DNA of 64,000 nt. Source: Algoriphagus aquimarinus (lineage in GTDB: Bacteria > Bacteroidota > Bacteroidia > Cytophagales > Cyclobacteriaceae). Below the pieces are notes generated by a model. It worked only from the letters and a program-made list of their open reading frames with translations, did no database searches and had not been told where the DNA came from. Shown here piece after piece: positions 17,257-24,845 of this stretch. The stretch spans positions 163,183-227,182 of the forward strand of contig NZ_FOKK01000005.1 of the NCBI RefSeq assembly GCF_900112005.1, given 5' to 3'. Both the position numbers and the translations under genes were made by a program. Position 1 is the stretch's first letter; each line of letters starts with the position of its first letter.

Positions 17257-17673
17257 TTACTCATTCAGCTTTTTGCCCATAGTTTCTTCAAAACGCTGCA
17301 AAAGTCTGATGTAGCGTTTTTGGATGTTTTCCAGAAAATTCTCCTGCGTATCGATGTCATAAATAGGGTTGTATTGAATACGGTCTATCACGATATCTAG
17401 CCAAGCCTTTCCGTCATCTATTAAATCGGCATGAAAGGCCTCTACTGTCAAATCCCTAGATCCGGAAAATGGACCTTTACCGATTTGTCTGAAATACTGG
17501 GTGATGACATTAAGCGCTAGCTCATGAGTTTCTTCAAAATGCTTCAAAATATCTCTGGACTGTGACTCTGTTAGCTTGCCATTTTTTGCGCGTTTCGCAT
17601 AATCTGTAAGGTCAGCCAATTCGGCACTGAATTCTTCTAGGCATTTGTCGCAGGATTTTATGACGGTTTTCAT
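17257..17673 (-). CDS. HI0074-like nucleotidyltransferase-substrate-binding (HEPN-fold) protein, orphan
   Basis: 138 helical residues. The second half fits the HI0074 family (PF08780): a FEETHELALNVITQYF helix near 46-61, then SRDLTVEAFHADLIDDGKAWLD and the DRIQYNPIYD loop near 98-107. In active HEPN proteins that loop carries R-x4-H; here the Arg remains but Pro stands where His is expected, so RNase activity is unlikely. Such proteins normally pair with a minimal nucleotidyltransferase encoded next door; none is present. Four cysteines cluster in the N-terminal part loosely (SCDKC at 7-11), perhaps metal-binding. Its start codon is covered by a 16-bp inverted repeat (17672-17814). Confidence 0.65.
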   Translation of the reverse strand: MKTVIKSCDKCLEEFSAELADLTDYAKRAKNGKLTESQSRDILKHFEETHELALNVITQYFRQIGKGPFSGSRDLTVEAFHADLIDDGKAWLDIVIDRIQYNPIYDIDTQENFLENIQKRYIRLLQRFEETMGKKLNE

Positions 17674-17814
17674 GGGAAGACGAGTTTTGGGATTGAATGC
17701 GTTTTGACTGAATAGAAAGTCTATTTAAAGTACTAAAATGATTCGATATAACTAAGAAATTTCGGTTGAAAAAAGCTGTTATCTCTCACATACTTTTGAA
17801 ACTCGTCTTCCCAT
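17672..17814. repeat. 16-bp inverted repeat spanning a start codon
   Basis: Arms 17672-17687 (ATGGGAAGACGAGTTT) and 17799-17814 are perfect reverse complements, separated by 111 bases. The left arm includes two bases of the start codon of the HI0074-like gene; the right arm lies 4 bases after the stop of the HtrA gene. In RNA read from the minus strand the pairing would hide the start codon. The 143-base span could also be a small terminal-inverted-repeat element; no target duplication is evident. Confidence 0.8.
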
Positions 17815-17818
17815 AATT

Positions 17819-19267
17819 TTACCTCACATTATAAGTTTGCATAAATGGCTGGCCATTAGAAGCGACTCCTTCAAGAAGTAACCTTCCACTGAATTTCTCC
17901 AAATATGCCCCTACTTTGTTCGGATCTTTAGCTGGGTCGCCATTGATCTGAGTAATAACAAAACCCTCTCTCAACCCGAGTTCTCTTAGATAGCCTCGTG
18001 TCAACCCAGTGATTTTAATTCCATAATCCACACCGAACTTGTCTTTCTCAATGGTATTGACAGCTTCTAGTCTTGCTCCCAAAACCGCAGAGTTATAAAA
18101 CTCTCGCTTGATGACGCCATTGCCTCCTTCTAGATTCTGGAGATGAAGATTAGCAGTTTTCGCGGACCCATTTCTGAGGTAGGTGACAGAAAGATCGTCA
18201 CCAGGGTAATAGTAGGAGAGTGCTTCTTCGAAACTTCCTTTTCCTGTAATAGCTTGAGATCCGAGTTTAGTGATTACGTCATTTCGTTGAAGGCCAGATC
18301 TCTCTGCTGCACCATTTTTTATCACATGAGTCACAATCACGCCGTTAAGCGTTTCTATTTTCATCTCTTCAGCTAGCTCAGGAGTGATTTCCACTGCTTC
18401 AATTCCTGGAATGGCCTTTTGAACCTCTCCGTATTGAATCAGATCATTCGATACTTTCATCGCGATGTCTACAGGTACTGCGAATCCATATCCTGTGTAG
18501 GAACCAGTTCTAGATAGGATAGCCGTATTTATCCCGACCAATTCTCCATTGATATTGACCAAAGCTCCACCAGAGTTTCCTGGGTTAATTGGAGCATCTG
18601 TTTGAATGAAGCTTTCCAACGGAAAATCTCCTCCAAGTATATTGATTTGTCGCTCTTTGGCAGAAACTATCCCTGCGGTAACGGTAGAAGTAAGGTTAAA
18701 AGGGTTTCCGACTGCAAGTACCCATTCGCCAATTTTTAAATCTCGGCTGCTGCCACGCTTGATGGCGGGAAGATTTGTTTCCTCGATTTTCAATACAGCG
18801 ATATCCGTGTTTTTGTCCGTACCAACCAACGTAGCTTTGTATGTTCGTTTCTTGTGGACGACCTCAATCGTTTCTGCTCTGTCTATTACGTGGTTGTTAG
18901 TCACGATGTATCCATCTCCAGAGATAATTACTCCCGAGCCAGTGCTCACTTGCTGCGAAGGCGCACCTCCGCCACCAAAAAAATAGTCAAACATGCTATA
19001 TCTCCTCGGATCCGTACCAGAGAAATTTTTGATAAAGACGACAGATTCTGTGCTGTTTTCTGAAGCTTCTACGAATGAAATAGGTGCATCAGTGGAAGGG
19101 TAGGAATTTACTGGCCTGTATTGAGATGCAAAGCTTACTTCTGTTTGATTACCTTGGGGGAAATCAGGGAATTGCTCTGGCTCATTAAAATCAATTGTGC
19201 TCCAAACTGCAGCTCCGGCTAAGCCTGCCAGAAAGGAAACTCCGGTTGTTTTGAATAGACTGTTCAT
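17819..19267 (-). CDS. HtrA/DegQ-like trypsin-fold serine protease with PDZ
   Basis: 482 residues from ATG 19267; the frame also has a TTG six codons earlier, but the ATG directly precedes the hydrophobic N-terminal segment. The catalytic triad is intact (His126 in TNNHV, Asp155 in NTDIAVL, Ser232 in GNSGGAL). A PDZ domain follows (about 275-375, with SGLQRNDVITKLG) and a second, poorer PDZ-like region ends the chain. Periplasmic quality-control protease/chaperone by family. It is one of two HtrA-type genes in the window (other at 35667), which share the core but differ in the N-terminal segment. Reads toward the HI0074-like gene, 145 bases away. Confidence 0.93.
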   Translation of the reverse strand: MNSLFKTTGVSFLAGLAGAAVWSTIDFNEPEQFPDFPQGNQTEVSFASQYRPVNSYPSTDAPISFVEASENSTESVVFIKNFSGTDPRRYSMFDYFFGGGGAPSQQVSTGSGVIISGDGYIVTNNHVIDRAETIEVVHKKRTYKATLVGTDKNTDIAVLKIEETNLPAIKRGSSRDLKIGEWVLAVGNPFNLTSTVTAGIVSAKERQINILGGDFPLESFIQTDAPINPGNSGGALVNINGELVGINTAILSRTGSYTGYGFAVPVDIAMKVSNDLIQYGEVQKAIPGIEAVEITPELAEEMKIETLNGVIVTHVIKNGAAERSGLQRNDVITKLGSQAITGKGSFEEALSYYYPGDDLSVTYLRNGSAKTANLHLQNLEGGNGVIKREFYNSAVLGARLEAVNTIEKDKFGVDYGIKITGLTRGYLRELGLREGFVITQINGDPAKDPNKVGAYLEKFSGRLLLEGVASNGQPFMQTYNVR

Positions 19268-19427
19268 AGGCGAATCATTTAACAATTTGACGAACGTGAA
19301 GATTTACAGTTCTATAAATTCACATTATTTAAGTTCCGAATTAGTGTGATCATTCACTTTTGACCTTTAAAATTATGCCATTTGGCAAAAACTGACGATT
19401 TGTACGAGGAAAAGTCTAAGCATCTTG

Positions 19428-19473
19428 TAATTTTGTCAGCTATTGAGAAAACTCTCCACATCATGAGAGTTTT
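19428..19473 (+). promoter_or_regulatory. Possible dxr promoter box and leader hairpin
   Basis: TAATTTTG at 19428-19435 matches TAnnTTTG. It is followed by a hairpin AAAACTCTC/GAGAGTTTT (19448-19456 and 19465-19473) in the leader, ending 24 bases before the dxr ATG. No well-spaced upstream box was found. Confidence 0.35.
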
Positions 19474-19497
19474 AATTGCTCAACAATCCCAAACTGA

Positions 19498-20664
19498 ATG
19501 ACAGAACCCAAACGCGTAGCCATCCTGGGCAGCACCGGAAGCATTGGTACTCAAACCCTAGAGGTAATTCGTCAGCATCCCAAAGACTTTATAGTAGAGG
19601 TTCTTACCGCCCAAAATAATGCGGAATTACTGATAGCCCAGGCATTGGAATTTATTCCAAATGCGGTTGTCATCGGTAATGAGAGTCTTTATGCGCAAGT
19701 GCGTGATGCCTTGCAGCCAAAAGACATCAAGGTGTTTGCAGGTATCAAGGCGATTGCTCAAGTAGTCGAAATGGAAACTATCGATGTGGTATTGACTGCA
19801 TTGGTTGGTTATTCAGGGCTGATTCCGACAGTAAATGCGATTAAAGCTGGTAAGCAAATAGCATTAGCAAATAAGGAGACCTTAGTGGTAGCAGGTGAGA
19901 TAATCACTGCTTTGGCAAAGGAAAATCGAGTGAATATCTATCCAGTTGATTCGGAGCATTCGGCAATTTTTCAATGCCTCATCGGTGAGTTTCACAACCC
20001 AATTGAGAAAATTATCCTCACTGCATCCGGTGGGCCTTTCAGAGGAAAAGATAAAACTTTCCTAGAGACCGTTACCCGAGAGCAAGCGCTTAAGCATCCC
20101 AATTGGGATATGGGAGCAAAGATTACCATCGACTCGGCTTCTTTGATGAATAAGGGCTTGGAAGTGATAGAAGCAAAATGGTTGTTTGGCCTGAAAACCG
20201 AACAGATAGATGTAGTCGTACATCCACAGAGTATCATTCATTCGATGGTACAGTTTGAGGATGGATCGATCAAAGCACAACTCGGATTGCCGGATATGCG
20301 TATCCCAATTCAGTTTGCCCTGAGCTTTCCTGATCGATTGAAAAGTGATTTCGAGAGATTTGACTTTATGAATTACCCACAATTGACCTTCGAACAACCA
20401 GATTTAAAGACTTTCAAAAATCTTCAATTGGCTTATGATGCCCTTGCAAAAGGCGGTAATGCACCTTGTGTGCTGAATGCTGCCAATGAAATTGCGGTAG
20501 CTGCTTTCTTGAATAAAGAGGTGGGTTTTCTTGAAATGTCTGATTTGATTGGCGAAACTCTGGAAAAAGCTGAGTTTATTGCACATCCAAATTTGGAGGA
20601 TTATGTGGAGACGGATAAGCGGGCAAGAGAAATTACTAAAGAACTAATAACGAATAAAGTATAA
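19498..20664 (+). CDS. dxr: 1-deoxy-D-xylulose 5-phosphate reductoisomerase
   Basis: 388 residues. N-terminal NADPH-binding motif GSTGSIGTQTLEV (about 11-23), ANKETLVVAG near 122-131, the metal-binding PVDSEHSAIFQCL near 149-161 and the flexible-loop/substrate region around HPNWDMGAKITIDSASLMNK. It performs the second step of the MEP isoprenoid pathway in the cytosol. Its stop overlaps the rseP start (TAATG), a pairing seen in many Bacteroidota. Confidence 0.97.
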   Translation: MTEPKRVAILGSTGSIGTQTLEVIRQHPKDFIVEVLTAQNNAELLIAQALEFIPNAVVIGNESLYAQVRDALQPKDIKVFAGIKAIAQVVEMETIDVVLTALVGYSGLIPTVNAIKAGKQIALANKETLVVAGEIITALAKENRVNIYPVDSEHSAIFQCLIGEFHNPIEKIILTASGGPFRGKDKTFLETVTREQALKHPNWDMGAKITIDSASLMNKGLEVIEAKWLFGLKTEQIDVVVHPQSIIHSMVQFEDGSIKAQLGLPDMRIPIQFALSFPDRLKSDFERFDFMNYPQLTFEQPDLKTFKNLQLAYDALAKGGNAPCVLNAANEIAVAAFLNKEVGFLEMSDLIGETLEKAEFIAHPNLEDYVETDKRAREITKELITNKV

Positions 20665-21989
20665 TGGATACCTTAATAATGGTGGGCCAATTACTCCTGG
20701 GATTATCGATTCTAGTGGGTTTACACGAGTTGGGCCACTTGCTTACCGCCAAGATGTTTGGCATGAGAGTAGAGAAGTTTTCAATCGGATTTCCTCCAAA
20801 AATCGCTGGTTTCCAGTGGGGAGAAACTGAATATTCCATAGGAGCTATACCATTGGGAGGATTTGTGAAAATCTCCGGAATGGTGGATGAATCGATGGAT
20901 GCTGATCAGATGGCTGGAGAACCGCAACCGTGGGAATTCAGGTCCAAACCAGCTTGGCAACGTCTAATTGTTATGCTAGGCGGGATTATTGTCAATGTCG
21001 TTACCGGTATTGTCATCTTCGTGATCTTGGTTTTCAATAATGGTGAAACCTATTTTTCTCGCGATCAAGTTGTACAAAATGGCATCGTAGCCTTGGAGAT
21101 CGGTGAATCTATCGGTTTGCAAACCGGTGATAAGATTTTGGATATCAATGGTGAGACTTACCAATCAATCAATGATTTGACAGCTGGTTCTGCTTTGCTT
21201 AGCGAAAATGGCTACTACACTGTAGATCGTGGAGGAGAAATCTTACAAGTAGAGATCCCAAGAGGCTTTATCAATTCCTTCAACAGTCAGGATGCGATGA
21301 ATAGCTTTGTAGATATCAGATATCCTTTTGAGCTAAAAGTAATAGACGAAGGTGGAGCCGCTGAGAAGGCTGGAATCACGGCTGAAGATAAAATTCTATC
21401 AGTAAATGGTCAGCCTGTGACCTATTTTGACGAGCTGCAATCTGTACTGGCGAAAGCCACAAGCCAGGAAGCAGATGTAGAGCTACTGACTAGTGCAAAT
21501 GACACCATACACACGATGGTGGCAGTCACTGAGCGAGGCACGATTGATATAGCGGTAACTCCGATGATAGAAATGGTGCAGCGCAAATATGGTTTTGGAG
21601 AAGCACTTGCGAAAGGTACCAGTAAAGCATTTACAGTTGTGATCGTGAATGCGAAGGCGATGGGTAAGATGTTTACAGGTGAAGTTTCTACCAAGAACGT
21701 AAGTGGTCCAATCGGAATGGCAAAGATCTACGGAGATACTTGGGACTGGACGAAGTTCTGGACTATTACAGGTTTAATCTCTATGATTTTGGCCTTCATG
21801 AACCTTCTGCCGATCCCAGCATTGGATGGTGGTCATGTGATTTTCTTGCTCTATGAGATGATTTCCGGACGTGCTCCTTCAGATAGATTCTTGGAGAATG
21901 CGCAGAAGGTTGGTATGGTGATACTCTTAGGATTGATGGTATTCGCTATAGGGAACGATGTACTGAAGCTATTTACAGGGGAGGGTTAG
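20664..21989 (+). CDS. rseP: RseP-type site-2 intramembrane metalloprotease
   Basis: 441 residues. HELGH (21-25) within the first membrane helix gives two zinc ligands and the catalytic Glu; the third ligand lies in NLLPIPALDGGH near 376-387. Two PDZ-like regions lie between (about 120-200 and 205-290, with GGAAEKAGITAEDKILSVNG). Cleaves membrane-bound anti-sigma factors or remnant signal peptides at the inner membrane. Translationally coupled to dxr by a one-base overlap; strong terminator after the stop. Confidence 0.95.
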   Translation: MDTLIMVGQLLLGLSILVGLHELGHLLTAKMFGMRVEKFSIGFPPKIAGFQWGETEYSIGAIPLGGFVKISGMVDESMDADQMAGEPQPWEFRSKPAWQRLIVMLGGIIVNVVTGIVIFVILVFNNGETYFSRDQVVQNGIVALEIGESIGLQTGDKILDINGETYQSINDLTAGSALLSENGYYTVDRGGEILQVEIPRGFINSFNSQDAMNSFVDIRYPFELKVIDEGGAAEKAGITAEDKILSVNGQPVTYFDELQSVLAKATSQEADVELLTSANDTIHTMVAVTERGTIDIAVTPMIEMVQRKYGFGEALAKGTSKAFTVVIVNAKAMGKMFTGEVSTKNVSGPIGMAKIYGDTWDWTKFWTITGLISMILAFMNLLPIPALDGGHVIFLLYEMISGRAPSDRFLENAQKVGMVILLGLMVFAIGNDVLKLFTGEG

Positions 21990-22010
21990 CCCCACATAAA
22001 TTAGAATTCT

Positions 22011-22037
22011 AAGCCGGGAGAAATCTCGGCTTTTTTT
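22011..22037 (+). terminator. Terminator of dxr-rseP
   Basis: AAGCCGGGA (22011-22019), GAAA tetraloop, TCTCGGCTT (22024-22032) with one G-T pair, then T-tract. Its core nearly repeats in the terminator at 23442-23468. Confidence 0.9.
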
Positions 22038-22095
22038 ATTCCCAAATCCATATAATGCATACTGTTAGTTTGATTTTTTGTATCTATTTTTATAG

Positions 22096-23343
22096 GTGAA
22101 AAAAATGTTAGTAATGAAATCAAGAACTTATAAATTACAGTGCTTACTTGGATTATTATTCCTTTCGTTTGCCTCTATCGCACAGGAGGAGAAAGTGATG
22201 GATTCCTACGTGATCCTCAATAGTGGGAAGGAAGTGAGGGGCAATATTGAGGGTAAGTTTGATGTGGAAACGTATCCTGAAATCATATTCATTGCCCATT
22301 CAGGAGAGCAATCAACTTATCGACCAGGTGAAATACTAGGTTTTGGACTAGGAAATGGTCGGTTTTTTAAATCTGAAACCATACCATTGCAGGATCAAGC
22401 TGTTTTTACGCAAGTACTAGTCTCAGGAAAGTTGGACCTATATAAGTGGGATAATAGATATTTTATCAATCGCGCAGGTACTGTTATAGAACTCAAAGTA
22501 AACCAATCCACTAGGACTGAAAACGGGAAACTAGTGAATGTCAATAGTAACCAATATGTTGGTGTGTTGACCTTGGCTATGAATGATGAGTGTGGGATTG
22601 GCCTTAAGAGAAGAATAGAAACAACAAGATTGACTGACAGAGATTTGATTGCATTGTTTTCAGAGTATTATACTTGCAATAGCCAGTCATTTGAAATTTA
22701 TGCTACGGAGGTCCCATATTCTAAATTGGCTTTTAGACTACAAGGTGGACTAGGTTTAATTGGTATGATGGAATATGAGTCAACCAAGAAGGATGTGAAT
22801 TATAGTCTAGATAAGGCCAGCGCCCCTTATTTTGAATTAGGAGTAAGGTTCAGTGAATTTAGGAATGCACCGAGACTGTTGGTAGATCTAGGCTTAGGGT
22901 ATATGTCAGAAAGCAATACATTACTTTTGGATGCTAGTTTGGTTTCTTTCGACCTATCGGGAAGTGAACAGTACAAATCATCTTCTTTCCTAGTCCCTAT
23001 CCATTTGAGTTATATTGTATATAGGAAAAATAGGAGTGAGGTTTACACTGGAGTCGGATTGACTTTTTGGGCTTCGAAATTCGAGGCTGATATGGGTGCG
23101 CTCATTATTGATAATGGAGAACCGAAGCCGAATGTGATCAATTCGATATTTGTTGATCGTAAGGAAATGGCTGTAAGCCCGAATTTAAAAGTAGGGTATA
23201 GACGTGCCTTGTCAGAGGAGACCGGTTTGTTTGCTGAGCTTAAAGGTGATTTCCTGATCAAAAACATGGATTTTTATCCACTTACTTATCATGCGGTTTA
23301 TAATTATTTGGTTGGTACCCTGTCTGTGGGGATTGAATTGTAA
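22096..23343 (+). CDS. Exported outer-membrane-type protein of unknown function, paralogue 1
   Basis: 415 residues from a GTG at 22096; ATGs at 22105 and 22114 are alternatives. Signal peptide ends near SIAQ. Residues about 40-200 form a soluble region containing GFGLGNGRFFKS and QVLVSGKLDL. From about 215 on, alternating polar/aromatic strands (LAFRLQGGLG ... VGTLSVGIEL) resemble an outer-membrane beta-barrel ending in a C-terminal Leu. The neighbour at 23567 has the same order of blocks, so the two are tandem paralogues. No known family recognised; comparable architectures occur in Bacteroidota proteins called outer membrane beta-barrel proteins. Confidence 0.75.
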   Translation: MKKMLVMKSRTYKLQCLLGLLFLSFASIAQEEKVMDSYVILNSGKEVRGNIEGKFDVETYPEIIFIAHSGEQSTYRPGEILGFGLGNGRFFKSETIPLQDQAVFTQVLVSGKLDLYKWDNRYFINRAGTVIELKVNQSTRTENGKLVNVNSNQYVGVLTLAMNDECGIGLKRRIETTRLTDRDLIALFSEYYTCNSQSFEIYATEVPYSKLAFRLQGGLGLIGMMEYESTKKDVNYSLDKASAPYFELGVRFSEFRNAPRLLVDLGLGYMSESNTLLLDASLVSFDLSGSEQYKSSSFLVPIHLSYIVYRKNRSEVYTGVGLTFWASKFEADMGALIIDNGEPKPNVINSIFVDRKEMAVSPNLKVGYRRALSEETGLFAELKGDFLIKNMDFYPLTYHAVYNYLVGTLSVGIEL

Positions 23344-23441
23344 AAGTTAATGCAGCAAGAAATATAAGTGGACTAACGGGCTATTTATGCAGCATTTCTA
23401 TGGTAATCACTTTAGAGATTAGTATTAGGTTGTAGTTAGTG

Positions 23442-23468
23442 AAGCCGGGATAAATCGCGGCTTTTTTT
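23442..23468 (+). terminator. Terminator after paralogue 1
   Basis: AAGCCG-GGAT and ATCG-CGGCTT around a 2-base loop with one G-G mismatch, then seven T (23462-23468). Resembles the terminator at 22011-22037. Confidence 0.75.
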
Positions 23469-23566
23469 GTTTTCTGTGGAGCTTTAAAATCTCCTAAATT
23501 TATTTTCAACTAATCTATTGTTGCGTATTACGAATCTTCTTATCTAGTGCGATAATTTGATTTTCT

Positions 23567-24841
23567 ATGGTTAAGATTTTAAGAGTGGTAGCTGTCTTGT
23601 TTTTGATGGGCTTGCCTTTTTTTTATGCCAATGCTCAGGGTGGATATGTGGAGGAAAGTGTCTGGTCCAATGTGAATACAGCAACTAACTCTTCATCGGA
23701 CTTTATTATTACTACAGATGGGACCAAACTTTTTGGCGAGATAGTGAGAGACTTCGATTACACCGAATATGACCAAGTAGATTTTAAATATAATGGCAAT
23801 GTGAAGGTTTACTTGCCGGCGGATCTCCAAGCTTTTGGTTTGGAAAATGGTCGGTTTTTTATGAGTAAAAGGCTTCCGGATTCATCAGAATTGGAATTTG
23901 TCCAGATTCTATTTTCAGGGAACCTACAATTGGATTATAAGAAGGGGAAGTATTATATAGATAATGGTTTAGAAATTCAAGAGCTGAGGGCCTATTACGA
24001 AGATATCACAGTGGATGGTGACAAGCGCAGGCGTAGTATCAAATTATATATTTCTACACTGAAAATATTAACATCAGGAACTTGTGGATTTGAAATGCAA
24101 GATCTGATTGAAAAGTCCAGGCTAGATGAGCAGGATTTTATCAGGATTCTAACCCAATATCACGAATGTGAGGAATTACCCTATAAGCTTCATGTGGAGA
24201 AGATATCATTTGTGAAATTATCCCCCACTTTCTCTTTGGGATTTGGTGCAGATTTTACCTCAGCAAGCAATGTCCCAAATAAGTTTAATTACGCTTTTAC
24301 CAACTCATCACGCTACGTTGCCTTCGCAGGATTTAGATTACATGATTTCAGAAGATTCCCAAAATCCTCATTAGATCTTAGGATAGGCTATGTAATGTAT
24401 TCAGGTACTATTGACGCTAGTATTTATAAAGGAAATGACTTAGTTACTGCAAGTCAGACTTTTCGGGAGAATAGCATTGTTATTCCTTTTAGCTACAACT
24501 ATAGTTTTGTCAAAAGAAAAGATTTTGATTTATATCTGGGTTTGGTATTATCTGGATGGTTCAGTTCCGGTATAACTGAATTGGGCATTTTAGAATTAAC
24601 TGCTACTTATAAGCCCGGTGAGATTCAATTGGTTGAAGAGCAGATTATGCGAGTTTCAACAAATAAAGTTTTCCCTAGCTTGAAAACAGGGGCTAATTTC
24701 ACAATTTCTGACAAGATGAAGGTTTTCACTGAACTGGGAGTGGAGTTTTTCAAAGACTATTATAATGTTCAGATTTTAGCTTCACCACTTATTAACCTTA
24801 ACCGTACTTATGTTTCACTTCAAGTAGGGTTAGAATTTTAA
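23567..24841 (+). CDS. Exported outer-membrane-type protein of unknown function, paralogue 2
   Basis: 424 residues, ATG start, signal peptide ending near FFYANAQ. It shares with the gene at 22096 the blocks AFGLENGRFFMSKRLP and FVQILFSGNLQLDYKKGKYYI, then a region with one Cys per half (SGTCGFEM, YHECEEL; CGIGL and YTCNSQ in the paralogue). The C-terminal half has beta-barrel-like strands and ends in VSLQVGLEF, with the terminal Phe typical of barrels inserted by BamA. Function unknown. The lipoprotein gene follows after 4 bases, so the two probably form an operon and may act together at the outer membrane. Confidence 0.75.
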   Translation: MVKILRVVAVLFLMGLPFFYANAQGGYVEESVWSNVNTATNSSSDFIITTDGTKLFGEIVRDFDYTEYDQVDFKYNGNVKVYLPADLQAFGLENGRFFMSKRLPDSSELEFVQILFSGNLQLDYKKGKYYIDNGLEIQELRAYYEDITVDGDKRRRSIKLYISTLKILTSGTCGFEMQDLIEKSRLDEQDFIRILTQYHECEELPYKLHVEKISFVKLSPTFSLGFGADFTSASNVPNKFNYAFTNSSRYVAFAGFRLHDFRRFPKSSLDLRIGYVMYSGTIDASIYKGNDLVTASQTFRENSIVIPFSYNYSFVKRKDFDLYLGLVLSGWFSSGITELGILELTATYKPGEIQLVEEQIMRVSTNKVFPSLKTGANFTISDKMKVFTELGVEFFKDYYNVQILASPLINLNRTYVSLQVGLEF

Positions 24842-24845
24842 TACT

